Numbered from the stretch's first letter, positions 39,764 through 48,588 are shown. The stretch: 64,000 nt of DNA from Anaerotruncus colihominis (GCF_010206195.1 NZ_VIQT01000024.1:1-64000); one strand, 5' to 3'. Translations and numbers: made by a program. Notes: generated by a model not told the origin, from the sequence alone.

Positions 39764-40441
39764 TTACATTTTGAAAATCATTTTCCAAAAATCATTCCAA
39801 CCCATAATGATTGACATTAGACCACCCGCAAAACTTACAAGGGTAACAATTATATTTATTAGTTTTACAAACCAATTACACTTTACTTTCCTTGTTGTTT
39901 CATCAGAAATAAATCCAAACCAATGAAGTACCAATATGGGCAATGAAACGATAACTCTAACGCCACTGGAGAAGCAAAAAAATGGATTGTGCATTTTCTT
40001 TCTTAACGAGTTCTCCATCTCACTTAATGTACCAAGATGCCGGTTAAACATATAATCACAATCGCGTATAGATTGATTATATCTGTGCATCAGTACATAA
40101 TCATCCTGCTCATTAAGAATATTTTTTAATTCAGGCAAGAAGTTTATAAGAAGCTGATAATCAGTTGTAGTAAAACCTCTTAAATTATCTCTTGCATACG
40201 ACATTATTCCATCATAGCCAAGTTCGCGTTGCATTGTATTGACATCTAAAGTCAATTCAAAATAAAGATGCTGATTAAAGCTCTTGTTCTCTATAATTTC
40301 ATTTACAAGATCAACAAATTTTTTGTGGTAGTTGTTTGTAAATTCGACTCGATCAATGATACTTTTCAATTCAAATAAGCTCACTATAAACCCTAATACA
40401 ATTATTCCTATTATGATAAGTACAGGAATTAATTTATCCAT
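39764..40441 (-). CDS. AT-rich cargo membrane protein, unknown function (225 aa)
   Basis: The gene is far richer in A and T than its neighbours and lies opposite to the conjugation operon, between the pilin-like gene and trbL. The product has an N-terminal membrane helix (LIPVLIIIGIIVLGFIVSLF), a helical cytoplasmic middle, and two C-terminal hydrophobic segments (VIVSLPILVLHWFGF and LINIIVTLVSFAGGLMSIIMG). AAGGAG precedes ATG 40441; TTG 40447 is less likely. Composition and orientation point to recent acquisition. Exclusion, toxin or phage-defence roles are possible but unsupported. Confidence 0.75.
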   Translation of the reverse strand: MDKLIPVLIIIGIIVLGFIVSLFELKSIIDRVEFTNNYHKKFVDLVNEIIENKSFNQHLYFELTLDVNTMQRELGYDGIMSYARDNLRGFTTTDYQLLINFLPELKNILNEQDDYVLMHRYNQSIRDCDYMFNRHLGTLSEMENSLRKKMHNPFFCFSSGVRVIVSLPILVLHWFGFISDETTRKVKCNWFVKLINIIVTLVSFAGGLMSIIMGWNDFWKMIFKM

Positions 40442-40460
40442 AGTCAATTCTCCTTACATA

Positions 40461-40512
40461 GCCAACTGTTCTCAGCGATTGGAACAGTTGGCTATTTTAT
40501 TATACAACATTT
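40461..40512 (-). promoter_or_regulatory. Promoter and leader hairpin of the AT-rich gene
   Basis: On the minus strand a TATAAT (about 40499-40504) with only a weak -35 is followed by AGCCAACTGTTC...GAACAGTTGGCT, a perfect 12-bp inverted repeat in the leader just before the AAGGAG site. The repeat could be an operator or an RNA hairpin limiting translation. Confidence 0.6.
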
Positions 40513-40562
40513 TTCTCACATTTTCTACCCGTAAAGTGTGAGGACAGAAAGGAGGTTTGAAA

Positions 40563-40622
40563 ATGAAAAAAACAATCTGTTTGAAAGGAGATGGTAGTAA
40601 ACAATGTCAGATAATTGGGTAG
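40563..40622 (+). CDS. Putative 19-residue leader peptide before trbL
   Basis: GAAAGGAGG is followed by ATG 40563 and a 19-codon frame (MKKTICLKGDGSKQCQIIG) that ends 19 nt inside the trbL gene. Its ribosome binding site is better than that of trbL. Translation through it could open or couple initiation at 40604. Whether it is made is unknown. Confidence 0.4.
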   Translation: MKKTICLKGDGSKQCQIIG

Positions 40623-41440
40623 TTCAAAATTTAGAGAACGCGCTGGAGGTCTGGAACGGCAAGTTGAGCGAGATATGGCAGCTCATTACACAGTCCCCCC
40701 AGGATTTCAAGGGCGGCGCAATCTGGAACGTGGTAACAGACATCCACGGTGCGCTCCAGGCCGTCGGCTACGCCCTGCTGGTGCTGTTCTTTGTGGTGGG
40801 CGTGGTAAAAACCTGTGCGAGCTTCTCAGAACTCAAAAGGCCGGAGTTGGCGGTAAAGATGTTCGTCCGCTTCGCGCTGGCAAAGGCCCTTATCACTTAC
40901 GGTATGGAACTGATGCTGGCTCTGTTAAGTATCATTCAGGGCGTGGTGTCCTCCATTATGAACGCGGCGGGCTTTGGCGCTCCCAACTCCACCGTCCTGC
41001 CCGCCGAGATCGTGACCGCCATTGAGGACTGCGGCTTTTTTGAGAGCATACCCCTTTGGGCGGTGACGCTGATCGGCGGGCTGTTCATTTGGGTGCTGTC
41101 CTTCGTGATGATTTTGAGCGTCTACGGACGCTTTTTTAAGATGTTTATGTACGCTGCGCTGGCCCCCATCCCCCTGTCCAGCTTTGCCGGGGAACCCAGC
41201 CAGAACGTAGGCAAGAGCTTCTTGAAAAGCTACGCCGCCGTCTGCCTGGAGGGAGCCGTCATCGTACTGGCCTGCATCATCTTCTCTGTGTTCGCCAGCT
41301 CCCCGCCCGCCGTTGACCCTGACGCGGCGGCGGCTTCAATGGTATGGAGCTATATCGGGGAATTGGTGTTCAATATGCTTATTTTGGTGGGCAGCGTCAA
41401 AATGTCCGACCATGTTGTGCGTGAAATGATGGGCTTGTAA
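40604..41440 (+). CDS. TrbL/VirB6-type conjugal transfer membrane protein
   Basis: This 278-residue protein has about six hydrophobic helices (for example AVGYALLVLFFVVGVVKTCA, VTLIGGLFIWVLSFVMILSVYG, CLEGAVIVLACIIFSVFA) and the RFFKMFMYAALAPIPLSSFAGEP segment typical of TrbL/VirB6 proteins of Firmicutes elements. These form part of the inner-membrane channel. GGAG precedes ATG 40604. Confidence 0.85.
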   Translation: MSDNWVVQNLENALEVWNGKLSEIWQLITQSPQDFKGGAIWNVVTDIHGALQAVGYALLVLFFVVGVVKTCASFSELKRPELAVKMFVRFALAKALITYGMELMLALLSIIQGVVSSIMNAAGFGAPNSTVLPAEIVTAIEDCGFFESIPLWAVTLIGGLFIWVLSFVMILSVYGRFFKMFMYAALAPIPLSSFAGEPSQNVGKSFLKSYAAVCLEGAVIVLACIIFSVFASSPPAVDPDAAAASMVWSYIGELVFNMLILVGSVKMSDHVVREMMGL

Positions 41441-41451
41441 AGGAGGCCAGA

Positions 41452-41661
41452 ATGAAACAATTTTATGTATTTAAGGACGGACGGATGCAGGGCAGCGCCG
41501 CAACGAGAGAACGGGCCATTGACCTGATCCGGCAGTATCAAAAGCTGGAAACCCACCCGTTCCTGCGCTCGGAGTTCAGCATGATTGAGGGAGAGGAAGA
41601 ATTTGTGCCCTACCCCTCCCATCAAAAGACGCCCCGGAAAAAGAACGGGATGGAGCGGTAA
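41452..41661 (+). CDS. Small conjugation-operon protein (69 aa)
   Basis: ATG 41452 follows AAAGGAGG, 11 nt after trbL. The protein (MKQFYVFKDGRMQGSAATRERAIDLIRQYQ...) is hydrophilic with a basic tail. It lies between trbL and prgI. No motif was recognised. Confidence 0.75.
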   Translation: MKQFYVFKDGRMQGSAATRERAIDLIRQYQKLETHPFLRSEFSMIEGEEEFVPYPSHQKTPRKKNGMER

Positions 41662-41677
41662 CAAGGAGGTGCTTTGA

Positions 41678-42043
41678 TTGGAAGTCAAAATCAACCGTGA
41701 AATCCGCAACTACACGGAAAGTATGTTTTTTGGGCTGTCCCTGCGGCAGCTCGTTTTTTCTGCCCTGGCGGTAGTCGTGGCCGTGGGGCTGTACTTTCTG
41801 CTGAAACCCTATGTCGGCACCGAAACCGTGTCCTGGATGTGCGTCCTGGGCGCGGCCCCCTTTGCCGCCCTGGGCTTCTTCACCTACCACGGCATGACGG
41901 CGGAGCAGTTTATTTGGGCGTGGCTGCGCTCGGAACTGTTGGAACCGCGAGAACTCCGCTTTGAATCGTCTACGCTGTACTACGACATTTTGAAGTCCAG
42001 CATGGAAAAGCGGGAAAAGGAGGAATACAAGCGCCATGATTAA
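41678..42043 (+). CDS. prgI: PrgI-family membrane protein
   Basis: This 121-residue protein begins MEVKINREIRNYTESMFFGLSLRQLVFSA, has two membrane helices (about residues 25-70) and a C-terminal EQFIWAWLRSELLEPRELRF segment, as in PrgI/VirB3-like proteins that partner VirB4. TTG 41678 has AAGGAGG 9 nt upstream. It overlaps virB4 by 8 nt. Confidence 0.87.
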   Translation: MEVKINREIRNYTESMFFGLSLRQLVFSALAVVVAVGLYFLLKPYVGTETVSWMCVLGAAPFAALGFFTYHGMTAEQFIWAWLRSELLEPRELRFESSTLYYDILKSSMEKREKEEYKRHD

Positions 42044-44369
42044 GAGCATCAAGACCATCATGCGGCAGGATCGGGAGCCGTACCGCATCCCCCGCAGGGT
42101 GCAAGACGTGATCCCCATTCAATGCGTCTGGCCGGACGGAATTTTCAAGGTGGGCAGCAAGTTTTCCAAGACCTACCGCTTCACCGACATCAATTACAAG
42201 GTAGCCAGCCGTGAGGACAAGGAAACTATGTTCCTGGCCTACTCGGAGCTACTGAACAGCCTGGACAGCGCCGCCACCACCAAGCTCACCATTTGCAACC
42301 ACCGCCAGAGCCAAGCGGACTTTGAGCAGTCTGTCCTTATGTCCATGCGTGGGGACGGTCTGGACAAGTACCGCCAGGAGTACAACCAAATGCTCATTGA
42401 CAAGGCGACCGGGGCCAACGGCATCATCCAGGAGAAACTTGTCACCGTGACCGTCTACAAGCGGGATATTGAGGATGCCCGCGCCTACTTCACCCGCATC
42501 GGGGCCGACCTGACCGCCCGCTTCGCCGCCCTCGGCTCCAAGTGCGTGGAGTTGGACGCCGCTGACCGCCTGCGCATCCTCCACGATTTCTACCGGGCCG
42601 GGGACGAGGGCTATTTTCACTTTGATATGGCGGATATGGCCCGGAAGGGCCACGACTTCAAGGACTATATCTGCCCGGACGGGATCGAGAAGCACAGCGA
42701 CTACCTGAAGCTGGGCGACCGCTATTGCCGGGTGCTGTTCCTGAAGGACTACGCCAACTATATCCAGGACGAGATCGTATCGGACTTGACTGACCTGAAC
42801 CGCAATATGATGTTGTCCATCGACATTCTTTCTGTCCCGACGGACGAGGCTGTGCGGGAGGTGGAGAACCGTCTGCTGGGCGTTGAAACCAATATAACAA
42901 ACTGGCAGCGCCGCCAGAATCAGAACAACAACTTCTCCGCCATCGTCCCCTACGATATGGAGTTGCAGCGCAAGGAGAGCAAGGAATTTCTTGCCGACCT
43001 CACCACCCGCGACCAGCGGATGATGCAGGCCGTCCTCACGCTGGTCATCACCGCCGACACCAAACAGCAGCTTGACAGCGACACGGAGAAGATACGCTCC
43101 CTGTCCGGGCGGTGCCAGTTGGCGGTGCTGAAATACCAGCAGATCGACGGCCTGAACACTGTCCTGCCCATCGGCACCCGGAAGATCGACGCTTTCCGCA
43201 CCCTGACCACCGAAAGCCTTGCCGTGTTCATGCCCTTTAAGGTGCAGGAGATCATGGACAGGGGCGGCATCTACTTCGGCGAGAACGCTATTTCCCACAA
43301 CCTTATCATGTGCAACAAGGCCAACCTGCTCAATCAGTCGTCCTTCCGGCTGGGCGTCCCCGGCTCCGGCAAATCGTTCAGCGTGAAAGAGGAAATCGCG
43401 TTCCTCATTCTCAACACGGACGATGATATTCTCATAGCAGACCCGGAGGGAGAGTACGCGCCCCTCATTGAAGCGATGGACGGCCTGGGCAGCGTCGTCC
43501 GGGTGGCCGCTGGTGGGAAAGACCGCTTGAACGCCATGTATATGGTGGACGGCTACGGCGAAAACAACCCCATCGTGGTGAAATCGCAGTTTATCATGTC
43601 CCTGGTGGAGCGCATCGACCCCAACGGCGTGGGGGCCAAGCAGAAATCCATTATTGATCGTTGTACGGGGGACTTGTACGAGGAAGCGGAGCGGAACGGC
43701 ACCGTCCCCACCCTCGCCGCCCTCCGGGAAAAGCTGATGGAACAGCCGGAGGATATGGCAAAGGAGATCGCCCTGGCCCTGGAGCTGTTCACCACCGGCT
43801 CCCTTGACATTTTCGGCCATGAAAGCACCGTTGACCTGGACAAACGGGTGGTGGTGTTCGACATCCACGGCCTGGGCGAACAGTTGAAGCCCATCGGCCA
43901 CCTTGTCATTACCGACACCATGCTCAACCGCGTCACGCTGAACTGGAAAAAGGGCAAGCGCACCCACGTCCTTATCGACGAGTTCCATGTCATGTTTGAG
44001 AACGAGTTTTCCGCCGCCTTTTTCAACTCCGCGTGGCGGCAGTTCCGCAAGCGCAACGCCTACCCCACCGCCATCACGCAGAACGTGGAGTATCTGCTGG
44101 ACTCCGTTCAGGCCAGCACCATGTTGTCCAACTCCGAGTTCATTGTCATGCTGAATCAGGCGGCAAGCGACCGGGAGAAGCTGGCCCGCCTGCTGAACAT
44201 TTCCGAGGAACAGATGGGGCACATCACCAACGCCCCCGCCGGGTGCGGGCTTATCAAGTATGGCTCGGCCCTGGTGCCGTTCGTGAACCGCTTCCCCTCC
44301 AACACCGAACTGTACCGCTTGATGACCACCCGGCCCGGTGAGGGCCGCTTTGCAGGGGGACGGGCTTGA
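42036..44369 (+). CDS. VirB4/TraE-type conjugation ATPase
   Basis: This 777-residue ATPase has Walker A GVPGSGKS at about residue 441, Walker B HVLIDEFHVMF at about residue 646, and the final QNVEYLLDS/SEFIVMLNQAASDREKL region typical of VirB4 proteins. The N-terminal half (residues 1-420) is the CagE/TrbE-like domain. It energises the type IV channel. It overlaps prgI, and ATG 42036 follows AAAAGGAGG. Confidence 0.93.
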   Translation: MIKSIKTIMRQDREPYRIPRRVQDVIPIQCVWPDGIFKVGSKFSKTYRFTDINYKVASREDKETMFLAYSELLNSLDSAATTKLTICNHRQSQADFEQSVLMSMRGDGLDKYRQEYNQMLIDKATGANGIIQEKLVTVTVYKRDIEDARAYFTRIGADLTARFAALGSKCVELDAADRLRILHDFYRAGDEGYFHFDMADMARKGHDFKDYICPDGIEKHSDYLKLGDRYCRVLFLKDYANYIQDEIVSDLTDLNRNMMLSIDILSVPTDEAVREVENRLLGVETNITNWQRRQNQNNNFSAIVPYDMELQRKESKEFLADLTTRDQRMMQAVLTLVITADTKQQLDSDTEKIRSLSGRCQLAVLKYQQIDGLNTVLPIGTRKIDAFRTLTTESLAVFMPFKVQEIMDRGGIYFGENAISHNLIMCNKANLLNQSSFRLGVPGSGKSFSVKEEIAFLILNTDDDILIADPEGEYAPLIEAMDGLGSVVRVAAGGKDRLNAMYMVDGYGENNPIVVKSQFIMSLVERIDPNGVGAKQKSIIDRCTGDLYEEAERNGTVPTLAALREKLMEQPEDMAKEIALALELFTTGSLDIFGHESTVDLDKRVVVFDIHGLGEQLKPIGHLVITDTMLNRVTLNWKKGKRTHVLIDEFHVMFENEFSAAFFNSAWRQFRKRNAYPTAITQNVEYLLDSVQASTMLSNSEFIVMLNQAASDREKLARLLNISEEQMGHITNAPAGCGLIKYGSALVPFVNRFPSNTELYRLMTTRPGEGRFAGGRA

Positions 44370-44405
44370 AGCCTGTCCCTCTCCTTTTGAATGGAGGGAT
44401 AAAAA

Positions 44406-44864
44406 ATGCCATTGAAAATCAAGCCCTGTCACCTGCGGGCTGCGAGGGAGTATGTGGGCCGGCATCACCGGCACAATATCCCGCCCGTGGGCGGCAAGTT
44501 CGCCGTGGCCTGTTATGATGGGGACAATTTGTGCGGCGTTGCCATCTGTGGCCGTCCCGTCGCCCGGTATCTGGATGATGGGCTGACCCTTGAAATCCTG
44601 CGCTGCTGTACGGACGGGACGGACAACGCCTGTTCCAAGCTCTACGGGGCCTGCTGCCGCATCGGATTTGATATGGGCTATGAGCGCATTGTCACCTATA
44701 CGCTGGCATCGGAAACTGGGGTGTCCCTGCGGGCCGCTGGCTTTTTGTTTGACGGTGAAGCTGGTGGAAAAGCGTGGACAGGCCAGCGCCGCAGGGACTA
44801 CTATGTGGCCCCCGCCGAACTGAAACACCGCTGGATAAAAAGACGGGCGGGTGAGCAGACATGA
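44406..44864 (+). CDS. XF1762-family (GNAT-like) element protein
   Basis: This 152-residue protein, MPLKIKPCHLRAAREYVGRHHRHN followed by GGKFAVACYDGDNLCGVAICGRPVAR and EILRCCTDGTDNACSKLYGA, matches the XF1762 family commonly found with conjugation genes and phages. The fold is acetyltransferase-like but no substrate is known. GGAGGG precedes ATG 44406. Its stop overlaps the next gene. Confidence 0.82.
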   Translation: MPLKIKPCHLRAAREYVGRHHRHNIPPVGGKFAVACYDGDNLCGVAICGRPVARYLDDGLTLEILRCCTDGTDNACSKLYGACCRIGFDMGYERIVTYTLASETGVSLRAAGFLFDGEAGGKAWTGQRRRDYYVAPAELKHRWIKRRAGEQT

Positions 44865-47026
44865 GCAGGATCAAGACCCGTGAAAAGGGCAAGGATATTA
44901 AAGTGCTGGACAAGTCCGCCGTCGTGGGCCAGCGCATGAAAAACGCCTTTATCCGTTCCAAGCGAAACGCGGCGGCGCTGATGGACGACCGGCAGGCCAC
45001 CCCCAGCGAGTACGCCGAGGACAAGGTGGAGTTTGCCGCCGACGATCTGGCCCATGATACGGCGAATGTGGCGGTGTCCGGCACAAAATCGGCTGTGCGG
45101 CAAGGACGAAAGCTGTTCCAGCGCCAGCGGGAGAAGCGGGCGGCGGAGAAGTTCCGGGAGAACACCGCCCCTACTGAACAGGCCCCCGCCCCCGAACCGC
45201 CCCAGGGTACGGCCCCGGAGGGCCAGACCCCGCAGCGGCACAGCGGGACGGCCCCGGAGGGGCGATTGCCCCGGCAGCGAACCGACCCGCCCAGGGATGG
45301 GCAGCGCCCCCGGCAGGGCACCGGCCCTACCCAGGACAGACGGCTCCCACGCCAGCGAACCGGGACGGCCCCGGAGCGTCAGCCCCTCCCACGGTATGAG
45401 CGCACGGTGGAGCGGCCCCCGGCCTCTGCTGACGTTGAGCGCACCGCCAATACTGTAAGTTCTTTTGTAGAGCGTGGGCGGACTTTCGCCAGGAAGCAGG
45501 CCGCAAAGTGGGCCGAGCGGAAACGGCAGGTGAAAAACCGGGCTGTCCAGGCTGACCGGCTACCGCAGGTAAAGCCCCAGGACGCCGCCAAAGTGTCCCG
45601 GCAGGTGGAAACGGCGGTCAATGTCGCGGAAACGCCCGTAAAAACGGCGAAACGGCCCGTCCAGGCTATGGGGCAGACCGCAAAGGCCACCGGCAGGAGC
45701 GCAAAGGGCACTATCAAGAGCGCACAGCGGACGGTAAAGACGGCACAGCGCACCGCAAAGGGCACCGTGAAAACCGCCCAGCATACGTCTAAGACCGCCA
45801 TCAAGACCGCAGACTATACGGCAAAGGCGGCGCAGAAAACGGCCCAGGTCACCGCAAAGACGGCGAAAATGACCGCCCGTGCCGTAGCCAAGACCGCTGC
45901 CGCCACCGCGAAAGCCGCCGCAAAGGGCGTTTCTGCCACGATAAAGGCCATGGTTGCGTCTGTTAAGGCACTTGTAGCCACTATTGCCGCTGGGGGCTGG
46001 GTTGCCATCCTTGCCATTGTGATTATCTGCCTGATAGGTTTGATTGTCGGCTCCTGTTTTGGTATCTTCTTTTCCGGGGAGGACAGCGGTACAGGCCAGA
46101 CCATGCCCACAGTTGTCCGGGAGATCAACCAGGAATACGAGGGCAAGCTGGACGAGATCAAGAACGGCACCGCCCATGACACGCTTGAAATGTCCGGCTC
46201 CCGAGCAGTCTGGCCGGAGGTGCTGGCGATATACGCTGTCAAGACTACCACCGACCCGGACAATCCCCAGGAAGTTGCCACGATGGATGACAGCAAAAAG
46301 GAACTGTTGAAAGAGATATTTTGGGCTATGAACGAAATCAGCAGCCGCACCGAAACCGCTACTACCACCCAAACCGTTGAAACGGACGATGGGGAGGGCA
46401 ATATCGTTGAGGAAGAAGTTGAAGTAACGACAACGACCCTCTATATCACTGTCAGCCATAAAACCGCCAATGAAATGGCGGACGCCTATAACTTCACCGC
46501 AGCCCAGCGGGCGCAGCTTGCGGAATTACTGGCTGAAGAAAACCGCAGTATGTGGAGCAGCGCCCTATACGGCATTGGCGTGGGCGACGGGGAGATCGTG
46601 GTGGTGGCCCTCTCCCAGCTCGGCAACGTGGGGGGCCAGCCCTATTGGTCGTGGTACGGTTTCAATTCCCGCGTGGAGTGGTGCGCCTGCTTTGTCAGTT
46701 GGTGCGCCAACGAGTGCGGGTATCTGGACGCTGGCGTGATCCCCAAAACGGCGGGGTGCATCACCGGCTCTAATTGGTTCAAAGACAGAGGCTTGTGGCA
46801 GGATAACAGCTATGAGCCGCGCCCCGGCGACATCATCTATTTTGATTGGGACAACAAGGGCAGCTCCGGCCCCCAGGACGGCCTTGCCGACCATGTGGGC
46901 ATCGTGGAGAAAGTAGAAAACGGAATGGTCTACACCGTGGAGGGCAACTCCGGCGATAGCTGCCGGGAGAACCGCTATGCCATAGGCCATTATGAAATTT
47001 ACGGGTACGGCACTCCTGCCTACTGA
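44861..47026 (+). CDS. CHAP-domain cell wall hydrolase of the conjugation machine
   Basis: This 721-residue protein has a charged N-terminal cytoplasmic part, a Pro/Arg-rich linker (about 105-185), a long Lys/Thr/Ala-rich degenerate repeat built on K-T-A-x-x-T-A-K (about 245-365), and one membrane helix (VAILAIVIICLIGLIVGSCFGIFF). An extracellular domain with a C-terminal CHAP/NlpC-like peptidase follows: Cys in WCACFVSWCANECG near 610 and His in LADHVGIVEK near 677. It opens peptidoglycan for channel assembly, like VirB1/PrgK. ATG 44861 overlaps the upstream stop. Confidence 0.88.
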   Translation: MSRIKTREKGKDIKVLDKSAVVGQRMKNAFIRSKRNAAALMDDRQATPSEYAEDKVEFAADDLAHDTANVAVSGTKSAVRQGRKLFQRQREKRAAEKFRENTAPTEQAPAPEPPQGTAPEGQTPQRHSGTAPEGRLPRQRTDPPRDGQRPRQGTGPTQDRRLPRQRTGTAPERQPLPRYERTVERPPASADVERTANTVSSFVERGRTFARKQAAKWAERKRQVKNRAVQADRLPQVKPQDAAKVSRQVETAVNVAETPVKTAKRPVQAMGQTAKATGRSAKGTIKSAQRTVKTAQRTAKGTVKTAQHTSKTAIKTADYTAKAAQKTAQVTAKTAKMTARAVAKTAAATAKAAAKGVSATIKAMVASVKALVATIAAGGWVAILAIVIICLIGLIVGSCFGIFFSGEDSGTGQTMPTVVREINQEYEGKLDEIKNGTAHDTLEMSGSRAVWPEVLAIYAVKTTTDPDNPQEVATMDDSKKELLKEIFWAMNEISSRTETATTTQTVETDDGEGNIVEEEVEVTTTTLYITVSHKTANEMADAYNFTAAQRAQLAELLAEENRSMWSSALYGIGVGDGEIVVVALSQLGNVGGQPYWSWYGFNSRVEWCACFVSWCANECGYLDAGVIPKTAGCITGSNWFKDRGLWQDNSYEPRPGDIIYFDWDNKGSSGPQDGLADHVGIVEKVENGMVYTVEGNSGDSCRENRYAIGHYEIYGYGTPAY

Positions 47027-47047
47027 CCCCACAGACGCATAATTTTC

Positions 47048-47090
47048 GCCCTGGACTGACTGGAAACAGTTAGTCCAGGGCGGCTTTTTT
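47048..47090 (+). terminator. Terminator of the conjugation operon
   Basis: GCCCTGGACTGACTG pairs with CAGTTAGTCCAGGGC around a GAAA loop (one G-T mismatch), followed by GGCTTTTTT. It ends the plus-strand operon and overlaps the end of the convergent XRE gene. Confidence 0.9.
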
Positions 47091-47316
47091 ATTCCTCAAA
47101 CAGCTTTGAAACGGGGACTTCCAGCGCGTCCGCAATTTTGAACAGCGTTTCCATCGACACGCCAAAGACCCGCGTAGGGCTTTCAATTTTAGAGACATAC
47201 GACCATGACCGCCCAATCTTATCCGCAAACGCCTCCTGCGTCAGCCCCAGCAATTTGCGGTAGTATTGCACCTTCAGCCCGAAGCGGATGTACTGTTCCC
47301 GATATTCCGTTTCCAT
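47089..47316 (-). CDS. XRE-family helix-turn-helix regulator (75 aa)
   Basis: Almost the whole protein is an HTH_3 domain: VQYYRKLLGLTQEAFADKIGRSWSYVSKIES with turn and recognition helix, then METLFKIADALEVPVSKLF. GAGGGGGTG precedes ATG 47316. It is divergent from the SLOG gene and shares an upstream region containing symmetrical GTGATTGCT sites, so it probably represses that gene and perhaps itself. Confidence 0.9.
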   Translation of the reverse strand: METEYREQYIRFGLKVQYYRKLLGLTQEAFADKIGRSWSYVSKIESPTRVFGVSMETLFKIADALEVPVSKLFEE

Positions 47317-47375
47317 AGCGCACCCCCTCTTTCCGATAAAAGGGTAACACGAAAACAGGGATTTATTTAGAGAAT

Positions 47376-47420
47376 GTGATTGCTATTTATGGCAATACAA
47401 TGATATAATGGAGCAATCAC
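47376..47420 (+). promoter_or_regulatory. Promoter of the SLOG gene bracketed by inverted operators
   Basis: TTGCTA (47380-47385), an 18-nt spacer and TATAAT (47404-47409). GTGATTGCT (47376-47384) and AGCAATCAC (47412-47420) are perfect 9-nt inverted copies that flank the promoter, and an additional ATTGC...GCAAT pair lies in the spacer. This suits control by the adjacent XRE protein. Confidence 0.72.
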
Positions 47421-47473
47421 AGGACAAGAAAACCTGCCGTCCGGCGAACGGACGGGCACAAGGAGGTCGTGCG

Positions 47474-47926
47474 ATGGAGAAAACCTGCTTTTTTATCGGC
47501 CACCGGGACGCGCCGGACAGTCTGGCCCCGGTACTGGACGCCCTGGTGGAACGGCATATTGCGGAGTATGGCGTGGGGGAGTTTGTTGTGGGGCGCTACG
47601 GTGGTTTTGACGCACTGGCGGCAAGTGCGGTGAAGCGGGCCAAGGTGCGCCACCCGGACGTGCGGCTGGTCTGCCTGCGGCCCTACCACCCAGCGGAACG
47701 GCCTGAAAAGACGCCCAGCGGCTTTGACGGCTCCTTTTACCCTCCGGGGATGGAGCGAGTGCCGAGGAAGCTGGCTATTGTCCGGGCCAACCGCTACATG
47801 GTGGACAACAGCGACTTCCTGATTGCCTACGCATGGCATCCCGGCAACGCCCGTGAGCTGGTAGAGTACGCCCAGCGGCGGGAGCGGCGGGGCCTGCTGC
47901 GGGTGGAAGTGCTGGGCCAACCATAG
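47474..47926 (+). CDS. SLOG-family (DUF1273-like) nucleotide-binding protein
   Basis: This 150-residue protein has an N-terminal CFFIGHRD strand-loop, GRYGGFDALAASAVKRAK in the middle and a final YAWHPGNARELVEYAQRR helix. These fit the Rossmann-like SLOG/YspA/DUF1273 superfamily that binds nucleotide-derived ligands. ATG 47474 follows AGGAGGT. It is regulated by the XRE pair upstream. Biological role unknown. Confidence 0.8.
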   Translation: MEKTCFFIGHRDAPDSLAPVLDALVERHIAEYGVGEFVVGRYGGFDALAASAVKRAKVRHPDVRLVCLRPYHPAERPEKTPSGFDGSFYPPGMERVPRKLAIVRANRYMVDNSDFLIAYAWHPGNARELVEYAQRRERRGLLRVEVLGQP

Positions 47927-47962
47927 GCTGTGACCTGCTGATGGAAATAAACGCATACGAAT

Positions 47963-48001
47963 AAGAGCCGTTGACTTTGAAATCAATCAACAGCTCTTAC
48001 T
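47963..48001 (-). terminator. Bidirectional terminator-like hairpin
   Basis: AAGAGC(C)GTTGA and TCAAC(A)GCTCTT form a long stem between the SLOG gene and the convergent XRE gene, whose stop codon lies inside it. Confidence 0.6.
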
Positions 48002-48404
48002 CTTTCATTCTGATTGCCCCATCTAAAGTGGCTTCTACAATGGGAAGATATTTTTCCGGGCACAGTTGCATTTTGTGGCGTACTCTCTGGCGCACTTCAC
48101 TGTTTTCCTGAATCAGCGCAGGATTAAAATAGCGTTCCACAGGCAAGTGGCAAATTTGTATCAGGCGCAGCATGACCGGGACGCTGGGAATTATTAGCCC
48201 TAATTCAATATTGGCGAGATAGCGGGTTGATACGCTCACTTCCTCTGCTAACGCTTTGCGTGTCATCCCTTGTGCCTCGCGCCCATCCCGTACATCTTCT
48301 CCAAAAGTTTCAAAGCCGGGACAATCCTTGACAGTCGCCATTATTACATCACCCACACACATTGTATAGTTCATATTCTCTCTTTGGAATGATGTAATAT
48401 TCAT
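47997..48404 (-). CDS. XRE-family helix-turn-helix regulator (135 aa)
   Basis: The HTH is FGEDVRDGREAQGMTRKALAEEVSVSTRYLANIELGLIIPSVPVMLRLIQICHLPVERYF, read as two short blocks around the recognition helix STRYLANIE. A C-terminal helical region follows. The start is uncertain: ATG 48404 gives the longest form but has a weak ribosome binding site, and ATGs near 48374 and 48341 are alternatives. Confidence 0.83.
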   Translation of the reverse strand: MNITSFQRENMNYTMCVGDVIMATVKDCPGFETFGEDVRDGREAQGMTRKALAEEVSVSTRYLANIELGLIIPSVPVMLRLIQICHLPVERYFNPALIQENSEVRQRVRHKMQLCPEKYLPIVEATLDGAIRMKE

Positions 48405-48494
48405 TTTTCTTTCTTTTATAGTTCACCTGTTGCTCAAAGTGACGGACAGTATTGACTTAACGAACCGCTTTATGAATACTTAAAGTAAAAGCAG

Positions 48495-48525
48495 AAGGAC
48501 AAGGCCCAACTTTGACCTTGTCCTT
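48495..48525 (-). terminator. Terminator of the lipoprotein gene
   Basis: On the minus strand AAGGACAAGG pairs with CCTTGTCCTT downstream of the lipoprotein stop at 48589, followed by a T-rich stretch. The 48405-48588 interval otherwise holds no gene. Confidence 0.6.
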
Positions 48526-48588
48526 TTGCCTCTATTCGTGAACATAAATTGGTGGTAGCTTTGTGTTCCTATTTGTCCTTCCCAAACA

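Noticed and set aside
42249-44828. An 859-codon minus-strand open frame opposite virB4
   Set aside because: Composition-driven shadow of the VirB4 gene; the plus frame has all ATPase motifs.
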